Positions 1 through 8,428 of a stretch of 62,041 nt of DNA are shown piece by piece (the first letter of the stretch is position 1; each line of letters starts with the position of its first letter). Under the pieces are notes generated by a model. The model had not been told where the DNA came from, did not search any database, and saw only the letters and a program-made list of their open reading frames with translations. This stretch comes from Candidatus Acetatifactor stercoripullorum (lineage in GTDB: Bacteria > Bacillota > Clostridia > Lachnospirales > Lachnospiraceae), in contig DXGH01000025.1 in NCBI GenBank assembly GCA_019114005.1, positions 1 through 62,041 on the forward strand, written 5' to 3'. Both the position numbers and the translations under genes were made by a program.

Positions 1-1228
1 TTACACCCAGAATAAACATCATAAGCGCGGCGCCGGAGCCCTTGCCTGTTCCAAAGCAGGCTTTTAAAATGGATACATCACCATATATGCGCATAAATGG
101 CTCACACACATTATCTACCATAAAACCGCCAATAAACAATCCTATGGGAATGGTGAAAAACTGAAACGTATTGCGGCAGGCATAAACACGTCCCTGCAGC
201 TCCACGGGAATGGAGGTTCTAAGAATCACATCCATGTTGGCGCTCATAATCGGCACAAGAATCCACCCAATCACCTGGCCTATGCACCACAATACAGGTT
301 CTCGGGAAAATGCCAGCAAAAAATTTTCAGTACTTAACGAAAAAAGCATCGTCAGGTAAATAATCCGTACTCTATCCTTCGGTTTTGGCAAAATTGAAAC
401 TAACAGACTGCCTAAGATCATCGCAATACCGGCGCAGGATGTAACAATCCCAAGAACGGAGGAGCCTCCTTTGGGATTGGGAAGAACATAACCGGGCAAG
501 GCTGCATCAAAGGCAGATGCCACGAAATTAACGCCGGACATGAAAAGAATCAGCGCCATAAGAAGCGGATTTTCCTTCAAAAACACCAGTCCGCCCTTTG
601 CAAGATAAAGTATATTTTCCTCCTTTGCGCTTCCGCTTTCCGGGATTTTGATAAAAAACAATAATGCCGCAAAGGCAACTGCAAAACTCCCCATATCAAC
701 TGCTATGACAGCATTCAGTCCTGCTAATGCGTACAATGACGTGGCAATTAAAGGATTCAATATGGATATCAGCGATCTTGACAAAGAACGCAGGCCGCTT
801 GTCTTCTGATAATACTTTTCCGGTATGACAAGCGTCATTGCAACCTCAGAAGCAGGCTGCTGCACTGTATTCATTAACCCGGAAACCCCATTTAAAACAT
901 ATAGATGCCATACCGCCAAACAATTTGTCCGAAATAATACAAATACAATGATTGTACATATTGCTGCAAACACATCACAGCTAAGCATCGTCTTCTTTTT
1001 GTCAAATCGGTCTGTCAGCGCTCCGGCAAATATGCTCATAATTACATATGGTGCATAAGAACATATTGTAAGCGCAGCCGTACTTAAAGAAGAGCCTGTC
1101 TTTTCATATAACCACAATGTCAATGCAAATGCGGTAATGCTGCTGCCAAGCTGAGAAATGCTTTGGGTGCTCCAAAGAACCCAAAAATCTCTTAATTCCG
1201 ATCTATGATTTTTCTTGATTAATTTCAT
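1..1228 (-). CDS. MFS drug efflux transporter, C-terminus outside window
   Basis: Major facilitator superfamily exporter of the MefA/MFS_3 type, an inner-membrane proton-coupled drug pump. The protein begins MKLIKKNHRSELRDFWVLWS and shows the family's first-loop motif ALTDRFDKKK at about residues 60-70. At least ten hydrophobic helices follow before the reading frame runs off the left window edge, still open after about 409 codons, so only the last residues are missing. The ATG at 1228 is preceded by a clear AAAGGAG. Directly upstream lies a short leader gene with overlapping stem-loops, which suggests induction by a ribosome-targeting drug. The substrate cannot be told from sequence; macrolide or lincosamide is a family-based guess. 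Confidence 0.85.
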   Translation of the reverse strand, partial: MKLIKKNHRSELRDFWVLWSTQSISQLGSSITAFALTLWLYEKTGSSLSTAALTICSYAPYVIMSIFAGALTDRFDKKKTMLSCDVFAAICTIIVFVLFRTNCLAVWHLYVLNGVSGLMNTVQQPASEVAMTLVIPEKYYQKTSGLRSLSRSLISILNPLIATSLYALAGLNAVIAVDMGSFAVAFAALLFFIKIPESGSAKEENILYLAKGGLVFLKENPLLMALILFMSGVNFVASAFDAALPGYVLPNPKGGSSVLGIVTSCAGIAMILGSLLVSILPKPKDRVRIIYLTMLFSLSTENFLLAFSREPVLWCIGQVIGWILVPIMSANMDVILRTSIPVELQGRVYACRNTFQFFTIPIGLFIGGFMVDNVCEPFMRIYGDVSILKACFGTGKGSGAALMMFILGV

Positions 1229-1230
1229 AT

Positions 1231-1328
1231 CTTTGCTCCTTTTATTTATGATTCATCCATAAAGCAGAAGCAAAGTCTGAGGATATCAGCAAAACGCCGT
1301 TCCTCCATGCAGCCTCCTCAGACTCTGC
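1231..1328 (-). promoter_or_regulatory. translational attenuator of the MFS gene
   Basis: On the minus strand two stems compete. Stem A pairs 1328-1315 with 1283-1270 (14 positions, one mismatch) and covers part of the leader's own AGGAGG. Stem B pairs CTTTGCTTCT (1275-1266) with AGGAGCAAAG (1240-1231), ten pairs with one G-U, and hides the MFS ribosome site. The arms share CTTTGC, so only one stem can form at a time. This is the architecture of drug-induced attenuators such as those of erm genes; the mechanism here is inferred. Confidence 0.5.
1246..1308 (-). CDS. candidate 20-aa leader peptide of the MFS gene
   Basis: A 20-codon open frame starts at an ATG four bases after AGGAGG and ends in TAA four bases before the AAAGGAG of the MFS gene. 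The peptide begins MEERRFADIL and ends CFCFMDES, with Arg-Arg, aromatic and Cys residues. Position, strong ribosome site and near-contact with the next ribosome site are typical of regulatory leaders of resistance genes. It is not recognised as a known leader; the role is inferred from layout only. Confidence 0.55.
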   Translation of the reverse strand: MEERRFADILRLCFCFMDES

Positions 1329-1386
1329 ACGGAGCTGATGCAATACAAAGTATCATATTGTCTTCCTTCCTGCATTTTACTCTTCC

Positions 1387-2946
1387 CTAAATCATCCCAC
1401 CCATTTTTACTTCTTCAAACTCCTTTTGTATCTCATCCGACGGAGCAGGCGTCAGAAGGGACACCGTCACGATACAAAGTGCAGAAAACAAAAATGCAGG
1501 AAGCAGTTCATAGATGTCCCACACACCGCCCAAAGGGCGCACCAAAAGGTTCCAGACAAATACCATGCCTGCGCCTCCCAGCATCCCGGCAATGGCCCCC
1601 GCCCGGGTCGTCCGCTTCCAAAACAGGCTAAAGAGCATCAACGGTCCGAAGGTGGCTCCAAATCCTGCCCAGGCGAAGCTGACAATGGTAAAAATAACAC
1701 TGTTCTCATCCAGAGCAATCACAATCGCCGCAATGGCAATCACAAAAAGGGTGATTCTTGAAATATGCAGTACCTCTTTGTCTGAAGCCTTTCTTCGGAA
1801 CAGTCCCTGATAAATATTCTTGGCAAATGCAGATGCCGCAATCAAAAGATAGGAGTCGGAGGAGCTGATGGTGGCCGCAAGAATTCCCGCCATGACAAAC
1901 CCCGCCATCAGTGGCGGAAGCAGACTCGTAGCTAAGAGGATAAATATGTTCTCGGCATCAGAAGACGTGAGCAATGCCGCAGGATACAAGGCACGGCCCA
2001 CCACACCGATAAACACGGCAATGGCTAGGGAAATCACCACCCACACCGTTGCGATTCTTCTGGATCTTGTGAGCTCCTTTTCATTTCGGATGGCCATAAA
2101 TCTGAGAAGCACCTGCGGAACACCAAAATAGCCAAGTCCCCATGCCATAGTGGATACCACGGAAAGAATACTGTAAGATCCCTCCACGCCAAATACCGGC
2201 TGTCCCGATGCCACCTGCTGCACGCCGTCCACTGTCTCAGGCGTGGCAATTCCGAAAAATTCAAGGAACCCCGGTATGGAGTCTACATTGTCTATGACAG
2301 CGTCCAGTCCGCCCGCTGCCGCAGTTCCCACACACACGATCACTCCCAGCGCAACGATCATTACGATGGCCTGCATAAAATCAGAAGCGCTTTCCGCAAG
2401 AAATCCGCCAATCAGGGTATAGATCAAAACAAATACAGCGCCCACAATCATCATGGGAATATACGGCATGCCAAACAGCGTGGAAAACAGCTTGCCACAG
2501 GTCACCAGACAGCTGGCGGCGTAAACAGTAAAGAAAATCAGAATGAACAACGCGGATATGGTCATAATGACCTTGTTCTTTTCCTGAAATCTGTTAGAAA
2601 AATATTCCGGCAGTGTGATTGCGTTGCCCGCTTTCACACTGTAACGGCGGAGACGCTTGGATACGATCAGCCAATTCACGTATGTACCCACAGCCAGACC
2701 GATGGCTGTCCACGCTGCGTCTGCAATTCCGCACCAGTAGGCAACGCCCGGCAGCCCCATGAGCAGCCAACCGGACATATCCGAAGCCTCAGCGCTCATG
2801 GCTGTAACCCACGGCCCAAGACTTCTTCCTCCAAGAAAATAAGCATCCGAATTGGCGTTTGCCCTTTTTGCAAAGGTTGCTCCAAGTATGATAACCGCCG
2901 CCATGTAAATGATCATCGCAATTAGTATTTGTACTGTGTCTCCCAT
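1387..2946 (-). CDS. putP: sodium/proline symporter, SSS family
   Basis: Na+/solute symporter of the SSS family, most like PutP, which imports proline with sodium across the cytoplasmic membrane. The 519-residue length is normal, and about 13 hydrophobic helices are visible. The N-terminal region carries the family patterns YFLGGRSLGPWVTAMS and SGWLLMGLPG (residues about 37-66), and GLGYFGVPQVLLRFMAI follows in the middle. ATG at 2946 sits 43 bases from a good promoter. It stands alone between the ABC transporter genes and the MFS leader, all on the same strand. Proline is the best guess; another amino acid such as pantothenate-like or sugar substrates of the SSS family cannot be excluded. 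Confidence 0.85.
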   Translation of the reverse strand: MGDTVQILIAMIIYMAAVIILGATFAKRANANSDAYFLGGRSLGPWVTAMSAEASDMSGWLLMGLPGVAYWCGIADAAWTAIGLAVGTYVNWLIVSKRLRRYSVKAGNAITLPEYFSNRFQEKNKVIMTISALFILIFFTVYAASCLVTCGKLFSTLFGMPYIPMMIVGAVFVLIYTLIGGFLAESASDFMQAIVMIVALGVIVCVGTAAAGGLDAVIDNVDSIPGFLEFFGIATPETVDGVQQVASGQPVFGVEGSYSILSVVSTMAWGLGYFGVPQVLLRFMAIRNEKELTRSRRIATVWVVISLAIAVFIGVVGRALYPAALLTSSDAENIFILLATSLLPPLMAGFVMAGILAATISSSDSYLLIAASAFAKNIYQGLFRRKASDKEVLHISRITLFVIAIAAIVIALDENSVIFTIVSFAWAGFGATFGPLMLFSLFWKRTTRAGAIAGMLGGAGMVFVWNLLVRPLGGVWDIYELLPAFLFSALCIVTVSLLTPAPSDEIQKEFEEVKMGGMI

Positions 2947-3000
2947 TTTTTGCCCTCTTTCTCATTTTTGTCAGTTAAATCTTTCTTGTGCATAGACTTA

Positions 3001-3029
3001 ATTATAATGAAAAAATAACAATTCGGCAA
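3001..3029 (-). promoter_or_regulatory. sigma-A promoter of putP
   Basis: TTGCCG (3029-3024), a 17-base spacer, and a perfect TATAAT (3006-3001) read toward putP. Confidence 0.7.
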
Positions 3030-3043
3030 CTTTATTTTCCTGT

Positions 3044-3808
3044 TTACCAGCCCAGCTCCATAAGCCAGTTATTCAACATTCTTTCCCTGTCCTTTTCCTG
3101 TATTTCTCCTTCCAAGGGATTGTTATATTCGCCCTTTATATTCCCGTCCACAATATAAAGAACCCGGGAGCATTTTACCGCAACCTTGGCATCATGGGTA
3201 ACCAGCATAATTGTAGTGCCTTCTTGATTCAGCTTCACCAATTCTTCCATTACTTCATTGGATGCAGCCCTGTTTAATGCACCGGTAGGCTCGTCTGCAA
3301 ATAGAACCTTAGGTTTATTGATCAGACTTCTGCAGATACAGGCTCTCTGCAGCTGACCCCCGGATACTTCATTGATGTCATTGTCCGCCACTTCAATAAT
3401 ACCCAGCTTCCGCATCAGCTCTTCCCCGCGCATGATCTTTTCCTTTTTACTCTCCGGGGTCTTTTTACTTTCCATTGCAGGCAGAACAATATTGTCCAAA
3501 ATCGTTAGATTCTTCATCATATACATCTGCTGAAAAATAAATCCCATCTCATTCAGACGAAGCGCAGTAAGCTCCTTTGCCTTTAGCCTTGTGATGTCCC
3601 TGCCTCCAAACAGCACAGTTCCGCCCGTAGCGCCGTCCATACCGGATACGGTATACAAAAGCGTAGATTTGCCGGAGCCGGAGGGTCCCATAATCGCCAC
3701 CATTTCACCGCTCTCCACAAAGAAATTCACATTTTTCAACACATTATTCTGTCTTTTATTTACCACATATGTTTTGCATAAATCCTTTACTTCCAGTAAT
3801 GCTGTCAT
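3044..3808 (-). CDS. ABC transporter ATP-binding protein, antimicrobial-peptide type
   Basis: Cytoplasmic ATPase of the MacB/BceA/LolD group that powers the FtsX-type permease encoded just before it. Visible motifs are Walker A GPSGSGKST (about residue 41), the signature VSGGQLQRA, Walker B VLFADEP and the switch His in LVTHD. The chosen start gives 254 residues: ATG at 3808 has GGAGG eight bases upstream, better than an ATG five codons earlier. It begins 19 bases after the permease stop and ends the operon. With the adjacent two-component system, export of or resistance to peptide antibiotics is the likely role; the ligand is unknown. Confidence 0.9.
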   Translation of the reverse strand: MTALLEVKDLCKTYVVNKRQNNVLKNVNFFVESGEMVAIMGPSGSGKSTLLYTVSGMDGATGGTVLFGGRDITRLKAKELTALRLNEMGFIFQQMYMMKNLTILDNIVLPAMESKKTPESKKEKIMRGEELMRKLGIIEVADNDINEVSGGQLQRACICRSLINKPKVLFADEPTGALNRAASNEVMEELVKLNQEGTTIMLVTHDAKVAVKCSRVLYIVDGNIKGEYNNPLEGEIQEKDRERMLNNWLMELGW

Positions 3809-3826
3809 TTGCCTTTCCTCCATTTC

Positions 3827-6202
3827 TTATTCAATATTCGCCGTATCACTGCTCTTAATCACCCTGGTACAAAGAGCCGTCATCCAGGAGACAAGGATTG
3901 TGACAACAGACACAATGCCCGGATACCAAACGAATATCTGCAGCGGGTCAATATAATAGTCAATTTCCGCCGCGCCCATCATTTTAAAAATCGGCGTAAT
4001 ACAAAGCTTTGTCATGGGAATAGACAAGGCCGCCGCCAAGGCTGCCGCAGTCAGCGCAGCCAGTCCAAAACGATATACATGCCATTTGATAACTGCCCTG
4101 TCCTGAAAACCCATTGCCTTTAAAACTGCGATCTGGCACTTTTCATCCGCAATAAAGCTTCTTTCTGTCAGAATCGTCACCAGAATTACTACCACAAGGG
4201 TGATTCCAAGAAGCAGAAATTGCACGGTCTCCAAGGTATCTGCCACCGCCGTGCAGTCCTTGCAGTATTCTGCAGCATTCATCACCTTGTCATTATTGTA
4301 TAATTTCTTAATCCGCTCTTTTCGGAGTTCAATTTCTTCCTGTGACGGGCTGTCCGTAAAGTCAATCTGATAGGACATTGCACCGGAAATATATTCAAAA
4401 TCCGTGGGCGCGTTTTCATGAAGTCGCATCACCTCTCCAAGCAGATTCATGGTCTGAAAATATGCCGTCACCATACATTCCCTATCTCCCCCGCCGTAAT
4501 GAATGGTCATCGTGTCGCCGATTTTTGCCCCTGTCAGTTCCGAAATTTGCGGCGTGATGGCAATTTCATTTTCATTCTGCGGCGCCACGCCCTCAAGATA
4601 CGCATATTCTGTGATCTTTGTATTAAGTCCCTGCTGACAGGTAAGAACATACCTGTTCCCGTTAAATGTAATCGGATACTTATACTGTAATTCCAGGCTC
4701 AGCCTGGCTGGCATTCCCTCCCCTCTAAGCTCCTGTTCCATCTCGCCCAGCCTCTTTCGCACACCCTCCTTAGAACTATTGTTCATATAGCTCATAACAT
4801 CCGCAACGTCCGTCACATAAAGCTGACTTTCTGTTCCAAACATATGAATCAGATTCGGACTTTTCAAGGTTGCCGTGGTGTTTACCAGCAGCAATACAAA
4901 TAAGGTACAAAGCCCAAAGGAAATTATAATGGTCAGAAATCGCCTGGGATTGCTTAAAATGTCATTTGCCGCCATATAAAAGGCATTTCCCCCAGGGCAT
5001 TTATGAATCCGCAGAACACTTTTCCTATGATATCTCTCACCTGTCTGACCGCTGCGGATGGCATCCAGAGGAGATGATTTTTTTACCCTTCCCGTGTAAA
5101 TCCATGCAAAAAGAACGATGACACACACCACCAAAACAGAACCCAGCAAATTCATCAGGGTCCCATGGTCGCTGCCAAGCAGCATTTTCCTGCTGACGGA
5201 ATCCAGCAATAACTCACCAAACGGAATGCTGGCAAAAAAACCCACGGCAGCGCCCACGATAGCCAGCATCAGATATTTTACAACATATAAGCTTCTGATT
5301 TTCCTGTTGGAAAGGCCGATGGCCTTCATCACGCCAATTTCCCGAAATTCCTCCGCAATTGTAAAAGTAATGGAAAATTTTAATACCACAAAGGATACCA
5401 TCATCAGACAGACACTTAAAATGAGCATGATAAACGCTATAATCATGTCCATTACATAGCTCATTTTAATCGTAGAACGTGATCCGTCAAATACCACGTT
5501 TGAAACATCTGCCATTGCAGCTTTCATCGCCTGGACATCCTCTGTATCAATATAACAGATTTCACCTCTGTAATGATCGTAAAGGGTTTCATTATCGAGA
5601 AGCTTCTGCATATCCTCCTGGCTTAACAGGAATCTTGTATTTCCCATAAAATCAGAGCCAAGCAGCGCGTCCTTGATGGTACCGTTCAGGACAAAGGACA
5701 TTTCCAGCTCCTGCGCACCGCTGTGTTGAAAACGGATCCTGTCGCCCTTCTCAAAGCCATTCTCTGCCATAAAGCTGCCTGACACATAAATATGTCCCGG
5801 TTCAACATCTGTCACCAGCTCATTTTCCATGTCAAAAAAGGCAATTGCAGAGGTCTCTATGGATTGATAAATTGTAGTATTTTTACATTTTACAAAAGAG
5901 CCGTCCTCTGCCCTGATGTCATCCTGTGCACCAAATACTACATACTCTATACGATAGTCCTGTACTGCCGTTTCCGTTTCCAGCATTTGATCCAGAGCGC
6001 CCACCGCATTGTCACCCATAGTAACAATCACATAGTCGCCTACGCCCGCCTTATCCAGATAATAATCCGTTCCGTTCATAACCGTTACCACATTATTGAT
6101 ACCGCTGGCCACAAACATGGCCGCCAGTATGATGAACAGAAACAGTATGATATTCATTGTTTTTTTTCGTTTCAGGTCATTTTTCAATATATGAAATAAC
6201 AT
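3827..6202 (-). CDS. ABC transporter permease, FtsX/MacB type, eight helices
   Basis: Membrane partner of the downstream ATPase. The 791 residues show one N-terminal helix (about 15-35), a large outside domain (about 40-245), three helices (about 250-370), a further helix near 425-445, a second outside domain (about 450-655) and three C-terminal helices. This is the doubled FtsX_permease layout used by BceB/VraG-like and SalY-like exporters. The conserved cytoplasmic stretch EEFREIGVMKAIGLSNRKIR is repeated in weaker form as KCQIAVLKAMGFQDRAV before the last helices. ATG at 6202 follows a GGGAGG. A hairpin separates it from the kinase gene. Confidence 0.88.
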   Translation of the reverse strand: MLFHILKNDLKRKKTMNIILFLFIILAAMFVASGINNVVTVMNGTDYYLDKAGVGDYVIVTMGDNAVGALDQMLETETAVQDYRIEYVVFGAQDDIRAEDGSFVKCKNTTIYQSIETSAIAFFDMENELVTDVEPGHIYVSGSFMAENGFEKGDRIRFQHSGAQELEMSFVLNGTIKDALLGSDFMGNTRFLLSQEDMQKLLDNETLYDHYRGEICYIDTEDVQAMKAAMADVSNVVFDGSRSTIKMSYVMDMIIAFIMLILSVCLMMVSFVVLKFSITFTIAEEFREIGVMKAIGLSNRKIRSLYVVKYLMLAIVGAAVGFFASIPFGELLLDSVSRKMLLGSDHGTLMNLLGSVLVVCVIVLFAWIYTGRVKKSSPLDAIRSGQTGERYHRKSVLRIHKCPGGNAFYMAANDILSNPRRFLTIIISFGLCTLFVLLLVNTTATLKSPNLIHMFGTESQLYVTDVADVMSYMNNSSKEGVRKRLGEMEQELRGEGMPARLSLELQYKYPITFNGNRYVLTCQQGLNTKITEYAYLEGVAPQNENEIAITPQISELTGAKIGDTMTIHYGGGDRECMVTAYFQTMNLLGEVMRLHENAPTDFEYISGAMSYQIDFTDSPSQEEIELRKERIKKLYNNDKVMNAAEYCKDCTAVADTLETVQFLLLGITLVVVILVTILTERSFIADEKCQIAVLKAMGFQDRAVIKWHVYRFGLAALTAAALAAALSIPMTKLCITPIFKMMGAAEIDYYIDPLQIFVWYPGIVSVVTILVSWMTALCTRVIKSSDTANIE

Positions 6203-6265
6203 TTTCAGATCCCTCCCTTTCTGATGAGCCCATCATACCGGAGAAATTATTAAATAGTCCTTAAA

Positions 6266-6310
6266 TACAAAAAGAACTGCCGCAAAGCAGCCTTACTTCG
6301 GCTGTTTTGC
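6266..6310 (-). terminator. probable terminator after the kinase gene
   Basis: GCAAAACAGCC (6310-6300) pairs with GGCTGCTTTGC (6292-6282) around a 7-base loop, followed a few bases on by TTCTTTTTG. The T-run is displaced from the stem, so read-through into the permease genes is likely. Confidence 0.4.
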
Positions 6311-6326
6311 AACAGTGTCTTTGGCT

Positions 6327-7559
6327 TTACGCCTTCCGCAGCACTACCGTCACCCTGAAATTTTCATCCCTGGTCTGGGCAAAAACCTCGCCGTCCATTT
6401 TTTGCATCAAAGTTTTACAGATATACAATCCCAGTCCGTTTCCTTTTACACCATGGCTGTTGCTTCCCCGATAAAAGGAATCAAAAAGATTGGGTAATTC
6501 CTCCTCCTTCAGACTGCTGCCGGAATTCTCTATATGTACTAATTTGCAGTCCTCTTCCTCCTCTCCATACATTTGAATGCTTTTACCGTCTCCATACTTA
6601 ACAGCATTCTCCATAATATTCTGCATTACCTGGATGAGACGGACTTTATCACCCTTAATCAGGCAGTCAGGAAAATGACCCACCTTAAACTCCGTATGAA
6701 TGATGGACAGCTTGTCCCTGTAATAGGTTTCCGTCTCTTTGATGATCTCACTTAAGTAGCATTCGCCCTGCTTTACTTCCAGATTCAGGAAATCCTCTCT
6801 GGATGCGGCGGCAATTTCGTTTACAAATTTTTTGATTTCTTTCGCATTCCTTCTGATGCCCTGCAATGCTTGCTCCCTTTTATCCTGCGTATCATACAAA
6901 TCCTCCTCCAGGGCTTTGGCGTACAGCGCAATGGAAGACAACGGTGTTTTGATATCATGGGACAAAGAAAGAATCAACGTCTTTCTATCCTTTTGGAATT
7001 CCAGTTCCCTCTCCCTGTTTTCCTCCAGCTTCTCCCGCAGCATATCCATCCCCCAAAGAAAGCGTCCAAACAGCTTGCTTTTCTCTTCTTTGACGGGAAT
7101 GGACAAATTTCCCTTTGCCAGTTCGTAGGAAAGATTGCTTATGACACGAAAGGGCTTTAAAATCTTTTGTTCAATATAAAATAATACAATTCCTGTCACG
7201 ATCATCATGCCAAGCAAAGCGCTGTTCATTAAAAAGATCGTATCACCGCTTTGATTTGCGCAATATTCTATGCGATAGAGTTTTCCTCCTATTTCTTCCA
7301 CCACATAATCGTTATTGCAAACTTCGCCAGCATCAAATCTGCTGATTCTCACAAGGGTTTCATACTCCGACAAATCCATTGCGGCAATCTCCTCTTGGGT
7401 CAGATCCTGCTCCTCTATGTCCCTGGCAGCACGTTTTGCCTCAACGCGGTATAATCTGCCTGCGCTGTTGTTGCGAAGCAGATACAGACCGTTGCAGAAA
7501 AACAGCAAAACAACTTCCGTAACCAGAATAAAACAAACAAAGCCTTTATACCTATTCAA
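6327..7559 (-). CDS. sensor histidine kinase
   Basis: Membrane histidine kinase of 410 residues that should phosphorylate the response regulator overlapping its start. Helix one spans about residues 7-29, an outside domain of about 80 residues follows, helix two is at about 112-134, then a short HAMP-like linker. The H-box SLSHDIKTPLSS is near residue 200. The ATPase half has an N-box (NIMENAVKYGD) and G-box (GNGLGLYIC). The large sensor domain differs from the tiny sensor of BceS-type kinases. The signal is probably a cell-envelope-active peptide, inferred from the adjacent transporter. Confidence 0.9.
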   Translation of the reverse strand: MNRYKGFVCFILVTEVVLLFFCNGLYLLRNNSAGRLYRVEAKRAARDIEEQDLTQEEIAAMDLSEYETLVRISRFDAGEVCNNDYVVEEIGGKLYRIEYCANQSGDTIFLMNSALLGMMIVTGIVLFYIEQKILKPFRVISNLSYELAKGNLSIPVKEEKSKLFGRFLWGMDMLREKLEENRERELEFQKDRKTLILSLSHDIKTPLSSIALYAKALEEDLYDTQDKREQALQGIRRNAKEIKKFVNEIAAASREDFLNLEVKQGECYLSEIIKETETYYRDKLSIIHTEFKVGHFPDCLIKGDKVRLIQVMQNIMENAVKYGDGKSIQMYGEEEEDCKLVHIENSGSSLKEEELPNLFDSFYRGSNSHGVKGNGLGLYICKTLMQKMDGEVFAQTRDENFRVTVVLRKA

Positions 7560-8214
7560 ATCTGTATCCTACTCCCCACTCCGTAATAATGTGCGCCGGT
7601 GTTTTCGGTTCTTCTTCAATCTTATCCCGAAGCCTCTTGATATGTACCGTCAGAGTCTGCAACTCCGAATCGCTGTCGCTTCCCCATATGGCACGAAAAA
7701 GATATTCTTTTTTTAAAGTAACGTTTTTATTCTCGATCAATAGCTTCAGAAGTTCAAATTCCTTCTCAGTCACGCTGACTTGCGCATCATTCACATATAA
7801 AATCTGCTTCACTGTATTAAGTCTGAGATTCCCTTCCACCATCTCTTCCAGCGCATACCTGCGCTTAAAAATTCCCTTGATTTTGGCAATTAAAATGTCA
7901 ATATCATAAGGCTTCTCAATGTAATCATCTGCCCCCAGATTTAAGCCTTTCAATTTATCATTCTTTTCCGTCCTGGCACTCGCTATCAGAATATGCGCAT
8001 TGGAATTTTCTCTGACTTTGGAACAGACCGCAAATCCATCCACATGGGGAAGCATAATATCAAGTATAATTAATTTAGCGCCGTATTTTTCAAATATGTC
8101 GATTGCTTTTTCTCCTGTATCTGCAGCACTCACTATGTAGTTTTCTTTTCTCAGAAAATCACATAACAAAGCAGAGATCTCTGTGTTATCTTCTACAATC
8201 AAAATGTCCAGCAT
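7552..8214 (-). CDS. response regulator, OmpR family
   Basis: DNA-binding response regulator of 220 residues. The receiver has the acidic pair (VEDN), the phospho-Asp in LIILDIMLP (about residue 52) and the Lys of EKPYD (about 102). The C-terminal winged helix has the OmpR signature TLTVHIKRLRDKIE. Its last codons overlap the kinase start by eight bases, so the pair is translationally coupled. It probably controls the ABC transporter downstream on the same strand. Confidence 0.93.
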   Translation of the reverse strand: MLDILIVEDNTEISALLCDFLRKENYIVSAADTGEKAIDIFEKYGAKLIILDIMLPHVDGFAVCSKVRENSNAHILIASARTEKNDKLKGLNLGADDYIEKPYDIDILIAKIKGIFKRRYALEEMVEGNLRLNTVKQILYVNDAQVSVTEKEFELLKLLIENKNVTLKKEYLFRAIWGSDSDSELQTLTVHIKRLRDKIEEEPKTPAHIITEWGVGYRFE

Positions 8215-8332
8215 ATATTGGAATCCCCCGTATCCGCTGCCTTACCTGTACGCTTCTTTTTTTACCGGAGCATCTCCGTCTTTTCTATATTCAGTATCCT
8301 ATCATGAAACCGAAGTTTGAACAAGCAGCCAA

Positions 8333-8366
8333 ACAAATTTGATATTAAAATAACAAATTTGGTATT
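8333..8366 (+). promoter_or_regulatory. two 14-bp direct repeats upstream of the GH5 gene
   Basis: ACAAATTTGATATT (8333-8346) and ACAAATTTGGTATT (8353-8366) are direct repeats with 13 of 14 bases equal, starts 20 bases apart, or two helical turns. They lie 63 bases before the glycosidase start. Direct repeats with this period are typical AraC-family sites, and an AraC gene lies just beyond the glycosidase. Binding is inferred. Confidence 0.5.
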
Positions 8367-8428
8367 TTATATTTCCGCTGCATGGTACCATTCTCTAAGA
8401 AGTATCTAAACAAAACGGAGGAATCAGG

